A DNA stretch of 64,000 bases, taken from contig NC_005125.1 of assembly GCF_000011385.1 (NCBI RefSeq), positions 3,844,001-3,908,000 on the forward strand, read 5' to 3'. The number at the start of each line of letters is the position of its first letter. Within the stretch, counting starts at the first letter, position 1. The DNA comes from Gloeobacter violaceus PCC 7421. Lineage in GTDB: Bacteria; Cyanobacteriota; Cyanobacteriia; Gloeobacterales; Gloeobacteraceae. The position numbers were made by a program, and so were the translations under genes. Positions 24,563-32,062 of this stretch are shown here, piece after piece. The notes beneath the pieces were generated by a model that was given only the letters and a program-made list of their open reading frames with translations, ran no database searches and was not told where the DNA came from.

Positions 24563-25720
24563 TCAAGCCAACCACAAAATTTCCCGGTCGAAACCTTCCG
24601 GCTCCGGCTCGATTTCCCAGGTGAGGGCGTCGCCCGGGTCGACCGCCACCTCGACGTACAGTCGCTCGACGGGTTGCTCGGCACTATCCTCGTTGTTGAC
24701 AAAGGCCTGCAGGTCTTCAGCCAACAGGCGCAGCACGAAGCCGGACGGGATCGGTGCGCCGGCTTCGGCCGCCTGCAGTTCGAACCGCCAGACGGGAACA
24801 TCCGGCGATTCGACAGGCTGCAGTTGCAGTTCGTAGTCGCCTCCGGCGATGCGCAGAGGACGCGTGAGCAGCACGCCCATGGACGGTGCCCCAGGCGCGA
24901 GTCCGCGGGCACGGGTACCCTCCGGTTCGGCCCGAAGCCGCCAGCGCCGCCAGCCTGCGAGTTCGCCAAGCGGGCTGACACCCGCTTGAATCCAGTCGGG
25001 TACCGAGCGCTGTTCAGGCAGGCCCTGACGCAGCTCGTACAGTTTTTGCCGCCAGCCGCCGTGGGCCATCAGCGCCCCCCATAGGCCAAACGGCACCGTC
25101 CACTGGGGCATCGAGAGGGCCGGATCGCCCAGCCGGGTCAGCAACTGCCGGGCCTGGCCCAGCGGCAGGGTCGGCAGGGCGGCGAGCGGGGCGCGGGTCG
25201 GCTCCGCCAGCTCGAGGTGCAGAGCGGCCGGCAGACAGGCCATCTCCCGCACCAGATCGCCTGCGATCAGGCAGTATTGACGGCGCTGAGCGTCGTAAAC
25301 GGCCACTTCCTTGAGGCGGCGGTGGCTGATAAAACCCCAAAGCTGCACCGCTCCCGCCTCCGGCGCCACCTGGGCGGCCAGGTAGTAATCCGCCGCCCAG
25401 GTGGGAATATCTATCCACTCCTGCGGCACGCACAGTTCGTCGGCCGCCGGTTCTTCGCCGGCAACCACCAGCAGCCGCCGCTCGCCGACGGCGAGGGCCG
25501 TCCCCGCCACCCATTGCCAGAAACTTGGCAGGGCATCATCCCCGGGCCAGACCCGGGCCGCACAGCCCGCCTCACCCAACCAGTCCAACACCCCCGCCAG
25601 CGCCAACCCACCCAGATAAGCCCGCCAGACCGCCGCCGGGGTGCCGAGCGGCTCGGCGCGTTGGCGGGCGGCTTCTTGTCCCGCTGCAGATACTTCAAGC
25701 CAGAGGTCGTTCGAATCCAT
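24563..25720 (-). CDS. DUF1822 family protein
   Basis: 385 residues. Recognised as DUF1822 by its overall pattern: an N-terminal LGTPAAVWRAYLGGLALAGVLDWLGE segment, LCVPQEWIDIPTWAADYYLAAQV near residue 110, and a LWGFISHRRLKEVA motif. Function is unknown. From memory the family is cyanobacterial and often lies directly after a sigma factor of the type encoded upstream, as here (68-base gap). The ATG at 25720 avoids overlap with the sigma gene. The C-terminal third is acidic and beta-rich (GGDYELQLQPVES, VEVAVDPGDALTWEIEPEP). No membrane segment is seen in the chosen frame. Confidence 0.85.
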   Translation of the reverse strand: MDSNDLWLEVSAAGQEAARQRAEPLGTPAAVWRAYLGGLALAGVLDWLGEAGCAARVWPGDDALPSFWQWVAGTALAVGERRLLVVAGEEPAADELCVPQEWIDIPTWAADYYLAAQVAPEAGAVQLWGFISHRRLKEVAVYDAQRRQYCLIAGDLVREMACLPAALHLELAEPTRAPLAALPTLPLGQARQLLTRLGDPALSMPQWTVPFGLWGALMAHGGWRQKLYELRQGLPEQRSVPDWIQAGVSPLGELAGWRRWRLRAEPEGTRARGLAPGAPSMGVLLTRPLRIAGGDYELQLQPVESPDVPVWRFELQAAEAGAPIPSGFVLRLLAEDLQAFVNNEDSAEQPVERLYVEVAVDPGDALTWEIEPEPEGFDREILWLA

Positions 25721-25788
25721 GGGTACAACGCAAGTAAGTGATACCGCAGATAAAAGGACGGCGACGGCCATCGCAAGGATCGACGCGG

Positions 25789-27024
25789 TTATTCGCCGTG
25801 GTCGCCGTGGTAGGCTTGCAGCCACTCCTCCAGAACTGTGCCTATAGCTTCGAGTAGGGCGAGCGAAAGCGGCCTATGCAGAACCTGCGCGCAGCGTGGG
25901 GCCAGCTGTTCGAGCAATTGTGCCTTGAGGCGCTTGAGGCGGCGGTGCACCGTCCATTGCCTGATGGCAAAGCGCTCGCCAATCTCGCTCTGGGTCATCC
26001 CACCCTGGTAGTACAACCGCAACAGCTCCCGGTCGGCCTGCGGCTGCACTCGGACGATTGCCTCGCCCAAAAGCGCGTTGAGCCGTTCGCGCAACGCCTC
26101 GCGCTCCTGTTCTTGCTCCTCGGCGATTAGTCGCTCGAATTCGGACGGCTGCTGGACGACAGGCAGCGTCTCCAGCCGGTCGAGGGAGGTGCCGTCCCCG
26201 GACGCACCCCCCAGCGGACGGATATCCGGAACGAGCGCCGCGCGGACAGCCACCGCACACTGCCGCAGCCATTGCTCGAGCAGTTGCGGGGTGGGCGGCG
26301 CTCCGGCGGCCAGGCCCTGGCCGATGCTTTCGCGGTGGTACAGGGCGCAGACCCTCTGCCAGGTGGCCGGATCCGGGTCTGCAAGCCGGGCGGAATCGCG
26401 CCGGGGTGCCGGGCAGTACAGTTCGCGAAAGCAGATCCAGGCGAGCACATAACAGCGGATGGCGCGCTCATCGTAGGACACCTGCTTGAGCGATGCGCAC
26501 AAAAACCGCTGCGTGACCCGCCGCAACAGCGCCCAAGGCGAGCTGATGTCGGCTTCTTGATGCTGGCGCAACGCTTCGCCGATGATGCTGTGGAAGACCG
26601 AGATGGCGTAATTGTCGAGGCTGTCGCCGCGTTCCGGCTGGAAACCGCGCAAAACCCGATCGCACTTGAGCATGCCGATCTGAAACAAATCGAACACCTC
26701 AAAACGGCTACTGGTAAAGCGGGTACTGGCCCGGTGGGCCGCCCGGTAACAGGCTTCCTGCAAATAGGCGCACAGGTGGCGCGCCGCCAGACGGCGCGCC
26801 TCAGCACCGACGGTCTGGTCGTCCTGCCAGATGCGATGCCAGTACAGCACCCAGAAGCGTCGCGAGGCATCCGCCTGCGCAAGGCGGCCGAGGGAGTGTT
26901 CGATACTCGATTGCAGCTGGGCGTCGGCGATCCAGCCCGCCGGACGGCCCATGTTCCAGCTCAAATAGGTCGAGAAAAGTTCAACAATTTCTGCGCGACG
27001 ATAGAAGGGGAAGGGGCTCCTCAC
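25789..27024 (-). CDS. Alternative sigma factor of the sigma-70 family (cyanobacterial CHAT/DUF1822-associated type)
   Basis: 411 residues. A region-2-like helical part (RFEVFDLFQIGMLKCDRVLRGFQPERGDSLDNYAISVFHSIIGEALR, residues about 125-175) and a clear C-terminal region 4 helix-turn-helix (LRLYYQGGMTQSEIGERFAIRQWTVHRRLKRLK) identify a sigma factor. The GTG at 27024 is decided by a perfect AAGGAGGT site just upstream; ATG at 27051 lacks one and the product would start unlike the family. A long region between 2 and 4 (about 190 residues) is larger than in ECF factors. It heads a minus-strand series ending in the TPR-CHAT gene and may transcribe it. No anti-sigma gene is recognised. Confidence 0.87.
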   Translation of the reverse strand: MRSPFPFYRRAEIVELFSTYLSWNMGRPAGWIADAQLQSSIEHSLGRLAQADASRRFWVLYWHRIWQDDQTVGAEARRLAARHLCAYLQEACYRAAHRASTRFTSSRFEVFDLFQIGMLKCDRVLRGFQPERGDSLDNYAISVFHSIIGEALRQHQEADISSPWALLRRVTQRFLCASLKQVSYDERAIRCYVLAWICFRELYCPAPRRDSARLADPDPATWQRVCALYHRESIGQGLAAGAPPTPQLLEQWLRQCAVAVRAALVPDIRPLGGASGDGTSLDRLETLPVVQQPSEFERLIAEEQEQEREALRERLNALLGEAIVRVQPQADRELLRLYYQGGMTQSEIGERFAIRQWTVHRRLKRLKAQLLEQLAPRCAQVLHRPLSLALLEAIGTVLEEWLQAYHGDHGE

Positions 27025-27118
27025 ACGGACCTCCTTGGTGAGGGAGAGCATCCATACTCTACCTGAGTCGACTTTTTGCGATAGAAGAAATATGAAAAAA
27101 TTCGGAAAACTTGAACAA

Positions 27119-27150
27119 GGCTGCGAAGCAGCGGGTGCTCCTCCGCAGCC
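27119..27150 (-). terminator. Possible terminator between the S8 remnant and the sigma-factor gene
   Basis: GGCTGCG and CGCAGCC pair around a 18-base interval that can itself pair partly. On the minus strand the stem is followed by TTGTTCAAGTTTT, a broken T tract, so function is uncertain. Confidence 0.4.
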
Positions 27151-27160
27151 CGACACTGGA

Positions 27161-27981
27161 CTAAGGCAGCGAATCGGCTGCCGCCTGGGCGTCGACCAGA
27201 CCAAAACCGTCGAAGGGCGTGTAGCCGCTACCAATAGTATTGGCAAAGGTGCCGCTCAGGGTGCCCGTGGAGGTCGTGGCGGTGAAAGTGGCGCCGGCCA
27301 GGGGGTCGGCGGAGTTGCCGAAGCCGCCGGTGGCCAGATCCCGGTCGATGCCGAAGTTGAGGGTGTCGCCGGAGTTGAAGCTTGTGAAGGTGAGGGTGAG
27401 CGTTGCGGCGGGCGCACTTGGTCCGGCGGAGGTGATGGCGGTGAGGGTGACGCCGCTGCCCCCGAGGCCGATGCGAAAGAAATTCGGATCGGTGCTGCCG
27501 GCGCCGTTGCCGGTGTGTGCACCACGGCTCCCTGGGAAGTGGTGAGGCCGACGCTGGTGACCGGCTTATGGGAGAGGGCGACAGCACTCACCCCGGCCGC
27601 CTGGCCCGCCTCGGCGGCGCGCCCGAGGGGCAGATAAGCGGAAATGGCCCCGGCCCGGTAGTGGGCATTGACGGCCACCACCTGGGCACCCAGTTTTTGA
27701 AGCGTCGGCAGCAGTTGGGCAAGTGGCACCCGCCCGTCGGGGTAGATCACCACCAATACCCGATCGCCTTGAAAATCCAGGCGCCGGTTGGAACGCAGTT
27801 GCTCGAAGCGCTCGGGTGCGCCGAGGTAGCTTTGCACCAGTTCCTTCAGGCCCGAACCGAGGTTATCGGGCACAGCGGTTTGGGACCAGGCGGGGGAGAG
27901 GGCGGCCCCGAGCCCAAAGGTCGCGGCCAAAAGCGCGAGGGTCCGGACCAAAGAGGAACGCTGGGAGTGTGCTGGGTTCAT
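27161..27981 (-). pseudogene. Remnant of a secreted subtilisin-family (S8) protein with catalytic domain deleted
   Basis: The intact start (ATG 27981, AGGA eight bases upstream) encodes a signal peptide (LVRTLALLAATFGLGAALSPAWSQ) and an N-terminal region (LKELVQSYLGAPERFEQLR, GDRVLVVIYPDGRVPLAQLLPTL, VSAVALSHKPVTSVGLTTSQGAVVH) like the pro-part of cyanobacterial subtilases. At about 27511-27530 the frame changes. From there a different frame gives a coherent beta-rich C-terminus (STDPNFFRIGLGG, TLTFTSFNSGDTLNFGIDRD) ending SGYTPFDGFGLVDAQAAADSLP, the typical end of an S8 catalytic domain. The Asp-His-Ser catalytic blocks are absent, so an internal deletion of several hundred codons removed them. 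The original frame instead runs into low-complexity Pro/Ser sequence. Confidence 0.65.
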
Positions 27982-28175
27982 CGGTATTTCCTGTGGCAAA
28001 GGGCAATGGGCCTTGGGTGCGGACGGCAATGCGAAAATCAGCCAGGGATTGTACCAGGGGTCCAGCCACGAATTGTATAAAGTAATAATGCGTCCTCCGG
28101 TCCAAACGGACGCCTGCCCCAAACCACCGTCTCGTGCGTATGATAGTTCCAAGTCGCCTCATGCTGGTGAGTTCT

Positions 28176-28517
28176 ATGCGCCTACTTCTTTGTCTGTTGG
28201 GCCTGCTGGTATTGAATGCGGCGGCGGCCGAAGCCCAATCGACTTCGACTGTGACGCCCAACACCCCGACCGGCCAGCCGCAGCCCGGTTCCGAGCGAGA
28301 CACGACCTTCGGCACCCCCGGCGGTGGCCTGAACATGATGGATCTCATCCACCAGGCCAACATGGGCTCCGTCCGCAATATGGATCAATACAAGCGCGAC
28401 CGCGACCGCGGCCTCGACGATGCGATCAACAATTTCCGGCGCACCGACGTGCGCATCACCCCGAAGATTATCAGCCCCGCTCCTGCCGGCGAGACGGTTC
28501 CATCCGAAAAACCCTGA
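28176..28517 (+). CDS. Small secreted protein of unknown function
   Basis: 113 residues. Signal peptide MRLLLCLLGLLVLNAAAAEAQ, then a Ser/Thr/Pro-rich stretch and a polar C-terminal half (NMMDLIHQANMGSVRNMDQYKRDRDRGLDDAINNFRR). GGTGAG lies six bases before the ATG at 28176; other in-frame starts at 28161 and 28134 would only lengthen the signal region. Its stop overlaps the gpsA start by one base (TGATG), so the two are coupled. Not recognised as a named family. Confidence 0.7.
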   Translation: MRLLLCLLGLLVLNAAAAEAQSTSTVTPNTPTGQPQPGSERDTTFGTPGGGLNMMDLIHQANMGSVRNMDQYKRDRDRGLDDAINNFRRTDVRITPKIISPAPAGETVPSEKP

Positions 28518-29434
28518 TGCGCATTGCCGTACTCGGGGGCGGCGCCTGGGGAACGACCCTGGCGGACCTTGCTGCGGCCCAGGATCATCAGGTGCGGGTG
28601 TGGTCGCGTTCGGGAGCATTGGCCCTGGGTGAAGTTCTGGCCCAGGCGGAGGCAGTGTTCAGTTGTCTGCCGATGGCGGCGGTGGCCGGGGTGATCGATC
28701 AGGTAATAGCCCTTGGGCTGCCTGCGGGGGTGATCGTGGTCAACGCCACCAAGGGGCTCGATCGCCGCACGGCCCGCCCCGCCTCCAGCCTCTGGCAGGC
28801 CCGCTTTGCCGACCATCCGCTGGTGGTGCTGTCCGGACCGAATTTGGCTGCTGAAATTCGCGCCGGGCTGCCGGCGGCCACCGTGGTGGCAAGCGCCGAC
28901 GGCCAGGCGGCCGGACGCATCCAGCAATGCCTGGCCTCCGAACGCTTCCGGGTCTACACCAGTGCCGACTGGCGCGGTGTGGAGTTGGGGGGCGTGCTCA
29001 AAAACGTAATCGCCATCGCCGCCGGGGTCAGCGACGGCCTGGGCCTGGGCGCCAACGCCAAGGCCGCCCTTATCACCCGCGGTCTGGCCGAGATGATCCG
29101 GGTAGGCACCCACTGGGGGGGACTTGCCGAGACTTTTTACGGTCTGTCGGGTCTGGGGGACTTGCTCACTACCTGCAACAGTCCCCTGAGCCGCAACTAC
29201 CAGGTGGGTTTTGGCCTGGGCAAAGGCCAATCTCTAGAAGCTGTTCTTGAGCGTCTCGAAGGGACCGCCGAGGGGGTGGCAACCGCCGCCATCCTCGCCG
29301 AATACGCCCAGCGCAGCGCGCTTGAAGTGCCGATTACCGATCAAATCTGCGCCGTCCTGGGCGGCCTGCGCCCCCCCACCGAAGCGCTCGCAGCCCTGAT
29401 GACCCGCCGACTGCGCGAAGAGGACGGTGGTTAG
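28517..29434 (+). CDS. gpsA: Glycerol-3-phosphate dehydrogenase [NAD(P)+]
   Basis: Reduces dihydroxyacetone phosphate to sn-glycerol 3-phosphate, the backbone for membrane lipids. 305 residues. The nucleotide-binding motif VLGGGAWGTTLA is at the N-terminus, SGPNLAAEI near residue 108 and the substrate-binding/catalytic block NVIAIAAGVSDGLGLGANAKAALITRG near 160. The protein is shorter than the usual 330 residues because the segment after the first beta-alpha-beta unit is compact (WSRSGALALGEVLAQAEAVF), as in other cyanobacteria from memory. It is translationally coupled to the preceding secreted-protein gene. Confidence 0.93.
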   Translation: MRIAVLGGGAWGTTLADLAAAQDHQVRVWSRSGALALGEVLAQAEAVFSCLPMAAVAGVIDQVIALGLPAGVIVVNATKGLDRRTARPASSLWQARFADHPLVVLSGPNLAAEIRAGLPAATVVASADGQAAGRIQQCLASERFRVYTSADWRGVELGGVLKNVIAIAAGVSDGLGLGANAKAALITRGLAEMIRVGTHWGGLAETFYGLSGLGDLLTTCNSPLSRNYQVGFGLGKGQSLEAVLERLEGTAEGVATAAILAEYAQRSALEVPITDQICAVLGGLRPPTEALAALMTRRLREEDGG

Positions 29435-29460
29435 GAAATACATTCAACCGAAATCTACGA

Positions 29461-29682
29461 ATGTCTCCCACTCCGGAACAATTGCCGGCTTTTTTCTTGC
29501 GATGCCGGGAACTGACGGAACGCTACAATCGCCCTATCGAGGTCATTGTCATCGACAGCGACGGCAGCATTTGCATTACCGCCGGGTACAGCCAAAGACA
29601 AACCGGTCCGAAAGATACGGTGTACATCGAAATTACTCCCCAAGGGCAGGTGACGCTCTATGGAACACGAGAAGATGACTGA
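29461..29682 (+). CDS. DUF6888-like small protein
   Basis: 73 residues (TPEQLPAFFLRCRELTERYNRPIEVIVIDSDGSICITAGYS). The pattern of an N-terminal helix followed by beta strands and an xITAG motif resembles the small cyanobacterial DUF6888 family, recalled from memory. Its 3' end overlaps the next gene by 23 bases, and in other cyanobacteria such genes are paired with DUF6887 genes. Toxin-antitoxin function is a guess. No clear Shine-Dalgarno sequence. Confidence 0.6.
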   Translation: MSPTPEQLPAFFLRCRELTERYNRPIEVIVIDSDGSICITAGYSQRQTGPKDTVYIEITPQGQVTLYGTREDD

Positions 29683-29860
29683 CAAGGAACTTTACGAATA
29701 CGTAAAGTCACATCGCAATGACACCAATGCCTGGGAAGCTTTTCGGATGCGTATGTACGAAAGGCCCAGCATCACGTTGCCCCCGGGGGATACCACTCCC
29801 CTCTCCAGAGTCTGGGAAGCCTTACATTCATTGAAATCTCAATCCGAAGAGTCCCACTGA
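29660..29860 (+). CDS. DUF6887-like small protein
   Basis: 66 residues. MTDKELYEYVKSHRNDTNAWEAFRMRM matches the pattern of the short DUF6887 proteins (KELRxYVLxNRxDxxAFxAFxxR). The start at 29660 has AGGTGA seven bases upstream and overlaps the preceding gene by 23 bases; the ATG at 29675 is an alternative. A two-gene unit with the DUF6888-like gene; role unknown. Confidence 0.6.
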   Translation: MEHEKMTDKELYEYVKSHRNDTNAWEAFRMRMYERPSITLPPGDTTPLSRVWEALHSLKSQSEESH

Positions 29861-29922
29861 TGTGATGCTCCCACGCCCCCCAGTATGCTGGTGAAGCCTT
29901 GATGAACTAGGAAGTGGTATTG

Positions 29923-31245
29923 ATGGGCTCGCTGCTGCTGCGTGATATGCGCATGGTCCTCGACGACGGCTCGCTCTATGTGGGCGATCTGCTCTGCCGC
30001 GACGGGCTTATCGCGGCCGTGGACCGCACGGTGAATGCCCCCGCCGATCGGGTAATCGACGGCGGGGGCCGGGTGCTGCTGCCGGGGGTGATCGACCCGC
30101 AGGTGCACTTTCGCGAGCCGGGCAAAGAATACAAAGAAGATTTGCAAACCGGCTCCTGGGCCTGTGCCCGCGGCGGCGTGACCTCGTTTTTGGAGATGCC
30201 CAACACTTCGCCTCCCACGACTACCGTCGAACGCCTCGAAGACAAACTGGCGCGCGCGGCGAGCAAGTGCGTGGTCAACTACGGATTTTTCGTGGGCGCC
30301 ACCGCCGACAATATCGAACAGTTGCAGCAGGCGGCGGGCCTCAGTTGCGGCGTCAAGATCTTTATGGGCGCTTCCACAGGCGATCTCCTCGTAGACGATC
30401 CGGTAGCCCTTGAGCGCATCTTCAAAGAGGTGCCCCGCCTGATTGCCGTCCACGCCGAGGACGAAGCGCGCATCCGCGAGCGCACGCGGCTGTTTGCCGG
30501 GCGCAGCGACCCCCATGTCCACTCTCAACTGCGCGACAACGAGTGCGCGCGCCTGGCCACCGCCCAGGCCCTGGAACTCTCGCGGCGCTACCGCAGGCGC
30601 CTGCACATCCTGCACCTGTCGGCGGCCGAGGAACTGGAATTGCTGAGAGCCGACAAACCCGCCTGGGTGACGGCCGAAGTGATCCCGCAGCACCTGTTTC
30701 TCTCGACGGCCGCCTACGACACGATCGGCATGCGCGCCAAGCAAAATCCGCCCCTGCGCTCGGAAGCCGACCGTGAGGCGATGTGGGCGGGGTTGCGCTC
30801 GGGGCTCATCGATTTTGTCGCCACCGACCACGCCCCGCACCTGCTGAGCGAAAAGGACCGCGATTACGCCGAAGCCCCGGCCGGGATGCCCGGCGTCGAG
30901 ACTTCGCTGCCCTTGATGCTCACGGCCCTGGCGCGCGGCGAGGTGAACTTCGAGCAAATTGTCCGCTGGATGAGCCGGGGGGCGGCAAAAGCCTACGGTA
31001 TCCCCAACAAAGGATCGCTGCGGCCCGGTTTTGACGCGGACCTGGTGCTGGTGGATCTGGAGCGCTATGAGCCGGTGCGCGCCGAGCGTATGGCGAGCAA
31101 ATGCGGCTGGAGTCCTTTTGAAGGCTGGTCGCTCACCGGCTGGCCGGTGCTCACGGTGGTCGGGGGCCGGGTGGCCTTCGAAGCAGGCGAGGTGCAGACC
31201 GACACTCGCGGAAACGCCCTCAACTTTCGGCCGCTGGAATTCTGA
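29923..31245 (+). CDS. pyrC: Dihydroorotase
   Basis: Cyclises carbamoyl aspartate to dihydroorotate in pyrimidine synthesis. 440 residues, class I length. Motifs: DPQVHFREPGKEYKEDL near residue 57, where the usual HxH is QxH; GGVTSFLEMPNT; VKIFMGAST; HAEDEARI; HILHLS; and DFVATDHAPH. The Q-for-H change at the first metal ligand is shared by a known subgroup (VDDQVHFREPG-type), whose activity I cannot confirm from sequence. ATG at 29923 has AGGA ten bases upstream. The 3' end overlaps the convergent lipoprotein gene by 26 bases. Confidence 0.9.
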   Translation: MGSLLLRDMRMVLDDGSLYVGDLLCRDGLIAAVDRTVNAPADRVIDGGGRVLLPGVIDPQVHFREPGKEYKEDLQTGSWACARGGVTSFLEMPNTSPPTTTVERLEDKLARAASKCVVNYGFFVGATADNIEQLQQAAGLSCGVKIFMGASTGDLLVDDPVALERIFKEVPRLIAVHAEDEARIRERTRLFAGRSDPHVHSQLRDNECARLATAQALELSRRYRRRLHILHLSAAEELELLRADKPAWVTAEVIPQHLFLSTAAYDTIGMRAKQNPPLRSEADREAMWAGLRSGLIDFVATDHAPHLLSEKDRDYAEAPAGMPGVETSLPLMLTALARGEVNFEQIVRWMSRGAAKAYGIPNKGSLRPGFDADLVLVDLERYEPVRAERMASKCGWSPFEGWSLTGWPVLTVVGGRVAFEAGEVQTDTRGNALNFRPLEF

Positions 31246-31678
31246 CCACGAAGATATTGATTTCGGGCGTCTCGCCGTAGTAGAGCTTCATCGCCCCCGG
31301 CCCGGGTAGTTTCAAAAACAGCTCGCCTTCGGTTGCTTCGCGGGGTACCAGTTCTTTTTGGGTCAGGGTCGTCTTCTGAGCGTCCACCGAGCGCACCGGC
31401 AGCTCAGTTCCCTCGTTAGAACCGACAAAAAAATACTCCGGCCCCACCTTCTGAGGCAGCGGCACCGCCCCGGGGTTGAAAATGCGCACCGTCAACTTCG
31501 CTTCTTCGGCTGAGAGGCGTTCGAGCGTTTTGACCTGCAAGATCACCCCCTGGGCCGTGCGTACCCCGACCACCTGACCCCGGCTGCTTTGGGGGGCAGC
31601 GGTCTCGGCAGGCCGCTCGCCCCCAGCACACCCCACCACCAACCCCAGCACCAATCCAGCTACAAATATCCGTCTCAC
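31220..31678 (-). CDS. Lipoprotein of unknown function
   Basis: 152 residues. The N-terminus FVAGLVLGLVVGCAGG is a type II signal peptide with lipobox L-V-V-G-C, so the mature protein is anchored by Cys17 to the membrane. The rest is beta-rich (GVILQVKTLERLSAEEAKLTVRIFNPG, LKLPGPGAMKLYYGETPEINIFVVRI), like DUF4352-type immunoglobulin folds, but I do not assign the family. Its stop codon lies inside the 3' end of pyrC on the opposite strand (26-base convergent overlap). Confidence 0.75.
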   Translation of the reverse strand: MRRIFVAGLVLGLVVGCAGGERPAETAAPQSSRGQVVGVRTAQGVILQVKTLERLSAEEAKLTVRIFNPGAVPLPQKVGPEYFFVGSNEGTELPVRSVDAQKTTLTQKELVPREATEGELFLKLPGPGAMKLYYGETPEINIFVVRIPAAES

Positions 31679-31815
31679 GTTGCGTACCCCGCTTGCCCTT
31701 TCTATCGAACCACACCACCTGTATGAATAATCATTTCGGCAGTACGGTGAGTGCTTGCACCAGACAAATTAACACTGATAGACTAAATTCGATTGAGCTT
31801 ACTCAAGGCAAACCA

Positions 31816-32022
31816 ATGCTGTCGCTGTTCCTAAAGTTGGCCCTGGTGCTGTTCACTCTGGTGGTTCTGGGCACCGCCCTCAAGATCGTCGTGTTGCCCC
31901 TGGCTTTCGTGGCGGGGCTGTTGGGATTTCTGGCCCAGTACGCGCTGCCTATCGCGCTGGTGGGCGGTGTGATCTGGCTAATCAGACGCGACCGGTCCCA
32001 AAAGCGCCTACCCGGCAGCTAA
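31816..32022 (+). CDS. Small membrane protein of unknown function
   Basis: 68 residues, almost entirely two hydrophobic helices (LFLKLALVLFTLVVLGTALKIVVLPLAFVAGLLGFLAQYALPIALVGGVIWLI) with a basic tail RRDRSQKR, which predicts a cytoplasmic C-terminus. AAGG eight bases before ATG 31816 supports the start; the longer frame from 31693 has no such site. No family recognised. Confidence 0.65.
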   Translation: MLSLFLKLALVLFTLVVLGTALKIVVLPLAFVAGLLGFLAQYALPIALVGGVIWLIRRDRSQKRLPGS

Positions 32023-32062
32023 TCGGGGCGAAACAACTGAATAATTTTCGGGGCGCTGGGCT

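Noticed and set aside
27228-27587. 119-codon minus frame rich in Arg and His over the S8 remnant
   Set aside because: Its composition is that of an off-frame reading; the C-terminal S8-like frame (ending DGFGLVDAQAAADSLP) is the sensible one.
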